A stretch of 64,000 bases of DNA. It comes from an uncultured Bacilli bacterium (GTDB lineage: Bacteria > Bacillota_I > Bacilli_A > RF39 > UBA660). Location: positions 57,559 through 121,558 of the forward strand of contig CAKPSB010000003.1 of NCBI GenBank assembly GCA_934183155.1, given 5' to 3'. Numbering within the stretch: the stretch's first letter is position 1; every line of letters starts with the position of its first letter. Positions 58,488 to 64,000 of this stretch are shown here, piece by piece. The position numbers were made by a program, and so were the translations under genes. The notes under the pieces are model-generated. The model was not told the origin of the DNA. It worked only from the letters and a program-made list of their open reading frames with translations, and made no database searches.

Positions 58488-61299
58488 ATTTTAAATAAGG
58501 CTTTAAAAACTTACCAGTATAACTTTCAGGGCAATCACATACCTCTTCAGGAGTTCCCTTAGTCACAATACTACCTCCGCCATCGCCACCTTCAGGACCC
58601 AAATCAATAATATAATCAGCAACTTTTATAACATCTAAATTATGTTCAATAACAAGTACTGTGTCCCCATTATCTACAATCCTATTTAAAATAACTAACA
58701 ATTTTTTAATATCATCACTATGTAAACCAGTAGTAGGTTCATCTAAAATAAATAAACTTTTTCCAGTCGGTTTTTTCTGAAGCTCTTTAGCAAGTTTTAT
58801 TCTAGCAGCCTCTCCTCCTGATAAAGTTGGAGCTGGTTGACCCAATTTAATATAAGAAAGCCCAACATCTAAAAGCATCTGTAACTTATTTTTAATCTTT
58901 GGAACATTTTCAAAAAATACTATAGCTTCCTCAACTGTCATCTCTAAAACGTCATAAATATTCTTACCTTTATACTTAATTTGTAATGTTTCACTATTAT
59001 AACGTGTACCATGACAAACCTCACAAGGAACATACACATCAGGTAAAAAATGCATTTCTATTTTTTTAACGCCATCACCGCAGCAAGCCTCACATCTACC
59101 ACCTTTAACATTAAATGAAAATCTGCCCTTATCATAGCCTTTCATCTTAGCTTCCTTAGTCTCTGTAAAAACATCACGAATATCATCAAAAACACCAGTA
59201 TAAGTTGCTGGATTACTACGTGGTGTTCTTCCAATAGGAGCTTGCGATATATCAATAATTTTATCAATATTTTCTAATCCTTTAACACTCTTATAAGCAC
59301 CAGGTTTTTCCTTAGATTTATATAAATTATTAGCCACAACTTTATACAAAATATCATTTACTAAAGTTGATTTGCCACTACCAGAAACACCCGTTACACA
59401 AATGAATTTTCCAAGTGGAAATTTAACCTTAATATTTTTCAAATTATTTTCCCTAGCGCCTATAATTTCTAAATATTTTTTATTACCAGCTCTCCTTTTT
59501 AAAGGAACATCAATTTTAAGTTCACCAGTCAAATATTTTCCCGTTAAACTATTAGGATTTTTCATAACTTCTGCCGGTGTCCCCTGGGCAATAACTTCAC
59601 CACCATGAACACCAGCCTTTGGACCAATATCAACTAAATAATCAGCTTGAAGCATCGTATCTGTATCATGCTCAACTACAATCAAAGTATTACCCAAATC
59701 ACGCATTTTTAAAAGTGAATTAATTAATCTTTGATTATCTCTTTGATGAAGACCAATAGATGGTTCATCTAAAACATACAAAACCCCAGTCAACTGTGAG
59801 CCAATTTGTGTAGCCAATCTAATACGCTGTGCCTCACCACCAGATAAAGTTTTAGCTTCACGATCTAAAGTCAAATATTCAAGACCAACATTGATTAAAA
59901 AAGAAAGTCGAGAAGAAATTTCTTTAATAATTAATTTAGAAATTTCTCTTTGTTCATCTGATAATTTTAAATTACTTAAAAAATCATACAATTTTTTAAT
60001 ACTTAACTTAGTAACTTCATAAATATTTTTATCATTAATTTTAACAGCTAAAACTCCGTCGTTTAATCTAGCACCATGACACTTTGGGCACTTAAGTTCC
60101 GTCATATAATTTTCTATCCAAGCTCTAATCCAACTACTTTTAGTTTCAACATATCTTCTTTCTAAATTATTAATAATACCTTCATAATAACCTTTAGTTG
60201 TTCTCGTATTACCAGCTTTTGACATATAATTAAAAGTTAAAAGTTCATTAGACCCATACAAAACAATATCTAGCTCTTCACGAGTCAACTCTTTAATAGG
60301 TTTATTCATATCAATATTATGATACTTACAAGCCGTCTCTAAATTAGTATAAGTAATATTATTATCATCACTAACATTAATAGGTGCAATAGCACCTTGA
60401 TTAATACTTAAATCCTTATTAGGAATAATTAAATCTTCATCTATTTTATATTTAACTCCAAGTCCCTTACATTCAGGGCAAGCTCCCCAAGGTGCATTAA
60501 AAGAAAACATTCTAGGCTCAAGTTCAGGCAAAGAAAAATCACACAAAGGACAAGCATAAGTTTCACTAAGTAACATCTCATCCTTACCAACAACATCAAT
60601 CAACACTTTACCTTTACCTAATTTTGCTGCTGTCTCCATACTTTCAAAAAGTCTACTTCTAATATCTTCTTTTATAATTAAGCGATCAATAACAACTTTA
60701 ATAATATGCTTTTTATTTTTATCTAAAACAATATCCTCAGATAAATCATATTCCTTATCATCAATAATAACCCTAACATAACCATCTTTTCTTAAAGATA
60801 AAAGTAAATCTTTATGAGTTCCTTTTTCTAAAGAAACAATAGGTGCTAAAACTCTTATTTTAGTTCCCTCTTCCAAAGTCATAACGTCATTTACCATCTG
60901 CTCTATACTTTGACTACTAATTGGTATATTATGTTTAGGACAATATGGAATACCAATACGTGCAAATAAAAGACGTAAATAATCATATATTTCCGTAACT
61001 GTTCCAACCGTACTACGTGGATTTTTATTTGTTGTTTTTTGATCAATACTTATAGCAGGTGATAAACCATCAATACTATCAACATCCGGCTTTTCACTAC
61101 CACCTAAAAATTGCCTAGCATATGCTGATAAACTTTCAATATATCTTCTTTGTCCTTCCGCATATATCGTATCAAAAGCAAGTGAACTCTTACCACTACC
61201 AGAAACACCAGTCATCACAATTAACTTGTTCTTAGGAAGCGTAATATCTATATTTTTTAAATTATTTTCCCTAGCTCCTTTAACAACAATTTTATCCAT
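58486..61299 (-). CDS. uvrA: Excinuclease ABC subunit A
   Basis: UvrA is the damage-sensing ATPase of nucleotide excision repair. It has two ABC modules (GVSGSGKSSLAFDTIYAEGQ and GVSGSGKSTLVNDILY), two LSGGEA signatures, and zinc modules CPLCDFSL...CPECKGLG and CEACCGDG...CEVCHGTR. The product has 937 residues. uvrB is not adjacent, unlike in many genomes. Confidence 0.98.
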   Translation of the reverse strand: MDKIVVKGARENNLKNIDITLPKNKLIVMTGVSGSGKSSLAFDTIYAEGQRRYIESLSAYARQFLGGSEKPDVDSIDGLSPAISIDQKTTNKNPRSTVGTVTEIYDYLRLLFARIGIPYCPKHNIPISSQSIEQMVNDVMTLEEGTKIRVLAPIVSLEKGTHKDLLLSLRKDGYVRVIIDDKEYDLSEDIVLDKNKKHIIKVVIDRLIIKEDIRSRLFESMETAAKLGKGKVLIDVVGKDEMLLSETYACPLCDFSLPELEPRMFSFNAPWGACPECKGLGVKYKIDEDLIIPNKDLSINQGAIAPINVSDDNNITYTNLETACKYHNIDMNKPIKELTREELDIVLYGSNELLTFNYMSKAGNTRTTKGYYEGIINNLERRYVETKSSWIRAWIENYMTELKCPKCHGARLNDGVLAVKINDKNIYEVTKLSIKKLYDFLSNLKLSDEQREISKLIIKEISSRLSFLINVGLEYLTLDREAKTLSGGEAQRIRLATQIGSQLTGVLYVLDEPSIGLHQRDNQRLINSLLKMRDLGNTLIVVEHDTDTMLQADYLVDIGPKAGVHGGEVIAQGTPAEVMKNPNSLTGKYLTGELKIDVPLKRRAGNKKYLEIIGARENNLKNIKVKFPLGKFICVTGVSGSGKSTLVNDILYKVVANNLYKSKEKPGAYKSVKGLENIDKIIDISQAPIGRTPRSNPATYTGVFDDIRDVFTETKEAKMKGYDKGRFSFNVKGGRCEACCGDGVKKIEMHFLPDVYVPCEVCHGTRYNSETLQIKYKGKNIYDVLEMTVEEAIVFFENVPKIKNKLQMLLDVGLSYIKLGQPAPTLSGGEAARIKLAKELQKKPTGKSLFILDEPTTGLHSDDIKKLLVILNRIVDNGDTVLVIEHNLDVIKVADYIIDLGPEGGDGGGSIVTKGTPEEVCDCPESYTGKFLKPYLK

Positions 61300-61341
61300 A
61301 ACATCACTTCCCTCAGTAAATATTATAACACCGTTGTCAAT

Positions 61342-61692
61342 TTAATCCTTAGGACTAAAAACTAAAGACATAAAAAATGAAAAAAATATAGCAGCACTAA
61401 TACCAGCAGCCGTCAAATCTAAAGTACCTCCTAAAATACCCATAACACCATCACTTGTATAACCTTGAATAGCACCATGCGTAAGCATATGGCCAAAACT
61501 TGTAATTGGAACAAGCGCCCCACCATGAGCCCATAAAACAAATTTATCATATATGTTAAACACATCTAAAAATGCTCCTAAGCAAACAAAAATAACAGTA
61601 ATATGACCAGGTGTTAATTTAGTTAAATCCAAAACAACTTGTCCTAAAGCACATACTAATCCAGCAAATATAAAAGCATTTAAATAAATCAT
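61342..61692 (-). CDS. spoVAE: Stage V sporulation protein AE
   Basis: This 116-residue membrane protein, with about three to four helices, belongs to the SpoVAC/SpoVAEb family. It has VCALGQVVLDLTKLTPGHI and a long hydrophobic GILGGTLDLTAAGISAAI segment. With SpoVAC and SpoVAD it forms the channel that moves calcium-dipicolinate into the forespore and out in germination. Its ATG overlaps the spoVAD stop (ATGA). spoVAF and gerA-like genes are absent. Confidence 0.93.
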   Translation of the reverse strand: MIYLNAFIFAGLVCALGQVVLDLTKLTPGHITVIFVCLGAFLDVFNIYDKFVLWAHGGALVPITSFGHMLTHGAIQGYTSDGVMGILGGTLDLTAAGISAAIFFSFFMSLVFSPKD

Positions 61693-62672
61693 TCTACCGC
61701 CTCCAAACTAACCGCATGACAAATAGCCGGAATAGAAAGCTTCTGATTAACCATACTAGGATTCATTAAAGCCCCCGTAGCTAAAAGAAGAACTCTTTTA
61801 TATTTACCCTTTTTCATCAAATTAAATATATATGAATAAGTAACTAAACCAGCACAAACCGGTCCACTAGCTCCAGCATAAACTGGTTGCTCTTTTAAAT
61901 CATAAAGCATAACGCCAGTATCATTATAGTTTTTTAAAATAATATTATATTTATCAGAAACATACTCTTTAAATATATTTTTTCCATAAATTCCAAGATC
62001 ACCAGTCAACACCAAATCATAATAATCAATATCCCTACCCATATCAATTAAATGACTATTTAATGTTGAAGCTGCAGCCTTTGCCATAACTGCCCCCATA
62101 TTATAAACATCAAAAATACCAGAATCAATCACCTTGCCTAATGTTCCACTTTCTATTTTAATAGAAGACACCTCTTTTGAAATTAAAGCACATGCCGCCC
62201 CAGTTGCTGTAAAAGTTGCCGTTTTTCTCTTAGGTCCACCATATTCAACTGGATATCTATATTGTTTTTCTGCTGCATTATTATGTGATGAAGTAAAAGT
62301 AACCACTTTATTATAAAATCCCCCATCAATCAAACTAGCACCTAATATTAAACCAAGCGTACTAATTGAACACGCTGCATATATTCCAATAAAAGGTTTA
62401 TCATAACACTTCATAGCAAAATTAGAACAAACAATTTGATTAAGCAAATCTCCACCAATAAAAACATCAACATCATTAATATTACTTTTTTTAAACAAAA
62501 TATCAATGCTTTCTTTAATACTTTTTATCTCAGCCTGTTCCCATGTTTTTTCATTAAAAGCTAAATCTTTATGGCACAAATCAAAATATTTACTAAGCGG
62601 TCCTTTAGCTTCGTACGGACCTGTTACCGTTGCCGTTTCATTAATAAAAACATCATTAAACTTATGTGTCAT
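61689..62672 (-). CDS. spoVAD: Stage V sporulation protein AD
   Basis: This soluble thiolase-like protein of 327 residues binds dipicolinic acid. It has a thiolase-fold pattern with YAACSISTLGLILGASLIDG, FTSSHNNAAEKQYRYP and GPKRKTATFTATGAACAL typical of SpoVAD, ending GALMNPSMVNQKLSIPAICHAV. It is coupled to spoVAC and spoVAE by four-nt overlaps. Confidence 0.96.
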   Translation of the reverse strand: MTHKFNDVFINETATVTGPYEAKGPLSKYFDLCHKDLAFNEKTWEQAEIKSIKESIDILFKKSNINDVDVFIGGDLLNQIVCSNFAMKCYDKPFIGIYAACSISTLGLILGASLIDGGFYNKVVTFTSSHNNAAEKQYRYPVEYGGPKRKTATFTATGAACALISKEVSSIKIESGTLGKVIDSGIFDVYNMGAVMAKAAASTLNSHLIDMGRDIDYYDLVLTGDLGIYGKNIFKEYVSDKYNIILKNYNDTGVMLYDLKEQPVYAGASGPVCAGLVTYSYIFNLMKKGKYKRVLLLATGALMNPSMVNQKLSIPAICHAVSLEAVE

Positions 62673-63106
62673 ATAAGTCCAACCACCATTCTAATAAAAC
62701 TAAAAACCATACTACTAACAACACCAAATATAATAACTGCCCCAGATAATTTCAGCATATTGGCCCCTAATCCAGTTACCAATCCCTCTTTTCTATATTC
62801 TAAAGCTGCACTCATTGTCGCATGAGCAAAACCGGTTATAGGAATAATAAGCCCACACTTACAAAAATTAACCCATTTATCAAAAAAACCCAAACAAGTA
62901 AATAAACAACTTAAAAAAATCAAAGTCACAAGCATACATACTGTTGCATCTTTAAAAGAAATATCTAAAATACAAATATATAAATCAATAAAACCTTGCC
63001 CAATTATTCCCATAATACCGCCAGTAATAAAAGACACTATAGCATTAGCTAAAATATTTTCCTTAGGGCTATTCTCATTAACTATTTTTTGATAATTATC
63101 CTTCAT
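62669..63106 (-). CDS. spoVAC: Stage V sporulation protein AC
   Basis: This 145-residue protein has four to five membrane helices and is related to SpoVAE. In Bacillus SpoVAC is a mechanosensitive channel that releases dipicolinate. Seen are NAIVSFITGGIMGIIGQGF and GLIIPITGFAHATMSAALEYRKEG, the typical core with FAH and SA motifs. GGGAGGAG lies before the ATG. It is first in the operon. Confidence 0.94.
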   Translation of the reverse strand: MKDNYQKIVNENSPKENILANAIVSFITGGIMGIIGQGFIDLYICILDISFKDATVCMLVTLIFLSCLFTCLGFFDKWVNFCKCGLIIPITGFAHATMSAALEYRKEGLVTGLGANMLKLSGAVIIFGVVSSMVFSFIRMVVGLI

Positions 63107-63122
63107 AATCTCCTCCCAATAT

Positions 63123-63152
63123 TAATATAACCATCATCAAAAAAAAGATACA
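63123..63152 (-). promoter_or_regulatory. Possible sigma-G promoter of the spoVA operon
   Basis: TGTATC, a 17-nt spacer and TATATTA resemble the forespore sigma-G pattern (TGAATA then CATACTA), but both boxes deviate. The operon belongs to the sigma-G regulon in Bacillus. Confidence 0.35.
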
Positions 63153-63203
63153 TTTTATTTTTTTATAAATTATCAAAAAAAATTAATGTATCAGTAAAAT
63201 ACA

Positions 63204-63232
63204 AAAACAACTAATAAATATTAGCTGTTTTT
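63204..63232 (-). terminator. Terminator after the truncated surface-protein copy
   Basis: CAACTAATA/TATTAGCTG hairpin, one mismatch, with T5 on the minus strand, just past the stop at 63246. Confidence 0.65.
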
Positions 63233-63245
63233 CTATAATTTTTTA

Positions 63246-63938
63246 TTAATCCAATTGATATGGAAAAGTTAACGTTCCATCTCCTGAAAGCATAATATCA
63301 GAAGAAAGATAGACAACTGGAGCTATACCACAAGAAGATGCAACTGATGAATCTTCCAAAAGACTACTACGTGTTGCATACACGCCCCTATCAGCATCAG
63401 GATCAGAAGATGGAGAATTCATCCAAACACAATAAAGAAATGCTTTATCATCACCAAAACGTAATTTAGCATGTAGCCAATTATATGACATTTCATAACA
63501 CTGTGAAACAAAACTATAATCTGTCTCTTCTTTACATGCTTCACTTGTGCTGGCTTTTATAAAATCGCTAAGTAACATTAACCCAACTTTACCTTTCCAT
63601 TTATATGTTGCCTCTTCCGCTAATGTATCTGTTAAACCACTATCACCATAATATCTTATAACCCCAACATTAAACATATGTGTAACTATTTTTGATTTAA
63701 CACTACTATCTAATGAATTATACCAATCATTATTTAAATATGTATTTAATGTTGCTTCTTTATCTGGAAGATTATAAAGTGTTCCACCTACTTCTCTAGG
63801 CATTTTAGTCACATTATTTCCATTTTTATCATATGTAGTTGTCTTACTTCCCCATACTTTACAGCCATGCCCTGAGGTGCAATAGTCTTTCCCATCTGCA
63901 GAATATCTAGAATTTTCAACATCAAAAACTTTATTCTT
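63246..63938 (-). pseudogene. 5'-truncated copy of the hypervariable surface domain
   Basis: An open frame of about 230 codons matches the C-terminal domain of the 38494 and 40034 proteins, from NKVFDVENSRYS through GGTLYNLPDKEATLNTYLNN to GIAPVVYLSSDIMLSGDG. Homology begins right after an in-frame TAA (63939-63941), with no start codon, signal peptide or pilin segment. The first ATG in frame (63812) is inside the domain. The stretch matching the hypervariable region differs from both other copies and is longer. It could be a broken gene or a silent donor cassette. It retains an intact stop and a terminator. Confidence 0.65.
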
Positions 63939-64000
63939 TTAAATTCAAAGGTAGATAATGATATATTGAAAAAATATAATATTTCTCTTTATAAAGATGT
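63931..64000 (-). other. Short open end of an upstream frame
   Basis: From the window edge, a minus-strand frame reads HLYKEKYYIFSIYHYLP and stops at 63931-63933, just inside the truncated copy. It may be the tail of a gene outside the window. No family is recognizable from about 22 residues. Confidence 0.2.

Overview
The window is AT-rich, densely coded, and carries almost every gene on the minus strand. It looks like a chromosome segment of a monoderm, endospore-forming member of the Bacillota. Evidence for this is a complete spoVAC-spoVAD-spoVAE cassette, the yqfC-yqfD sporulation pair, an exosporium-type collagen-like protein, two S11 D-Ala-D-Ala carboxypeptidases, RNase J, a T-box leader, and Bacillus/Clostridium-like blocks (ybeY-dgkA-era-yqzL-recO, yqeG-yqeH, mraZ-rsmH-ftsL-ftsI, rpsB-tsf). 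Several genes end in TGA, so the standard code applies and this is not a Mycoplasma-type code. The very low GC and the many short pilin-like surface proteins suggest an uncultured gut or host-associated lineage. The species cannot be named from the sequence.

Layout, left to right. 1-2.4 kb: S41 peptidase, OmpR-type regulator and the start of a BceS-like kinase. 2.5-3.0 kb: a small unknown gene and tRNA-Leu. 3.05-11.2 kb: envelope and housekeeping run rseP-cdsA-uppS, khpA-rpsP, yqzL-recO, era, dgkA, ybeY, vanZ-like, yqfD-yqfC. 11.3-15.9 kb: SPFH/NfeD pair, a coiled-coil protein, a DUF1292-like protein, a membrane thioredoxin-like protein, tRNA-Ser and a tiny Cys-rich peptide. 15.9-21.65 kb: one apparent operon consisting of promoter, T-box, four tandem tRNA-Asn genes, gatC, gatA, gatB and aspS. 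21.9-22.2 kb: tRNA-Ile and tRNA-Glu. 22.2-35.4 kb: CapA-like protein, lipoprotein, dcw cluster start, rpsB-tsf, collagen-like protein, a YfcC-like transporter with a lysine-rich insert, and a carboxypeptidase. 35.5-46.7 kb: radical SAM protein, FeoB, two large surface proteins sharing a C-terminal domain, a HerA-like ATPase, yqeH-yqeG, dacF and two small pilins. 46.7-54.6 kb: eno, an unknown gene, tRNA-Arg, topA, pyrimidine-nucleoside phosphorylase, ABC exporter, tRNA-Leu and tRNA-Met. 54.7-58.5 kb: three unknown genes and RNase J. 58.5-64 kb: uvrA, the spoVA operon, and a 5'-truncated third copy of the shared surface domain.

Two systems stand out. (1) A self-contained Asn-tRNA pathway: an AspRS with the His seen in non-discriminating enzymes, the GatCAB amidotransferase, and four tRNA-Asn genes, all downstream of a T-box whose likely specifier codon is AAC. 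The T-box terminator lies only about 12 nt before the first tRNA gene, so the tRNA sensed by the switch is also its product. (2) A modular surface-protein family in which one C-terminal domain is joined either to a type IV prepilin N-terminus (40034-41368) or to a membrane anchor plus Ig-like stalk (38494-39894). The two adjacent copies are 97% identical over the last 78 nt, but only 41% identical over the preceding 83 nt, which align without gaps and have raised GC. A start-less third copy (63246-63938) could be a donor cassette. This pattern suggests localized antigen or ligand diversification, by a diversity-generating retroelement acting from elsewhere or by cassette recombination. No reverse transcriptase or template repeat is in the window.
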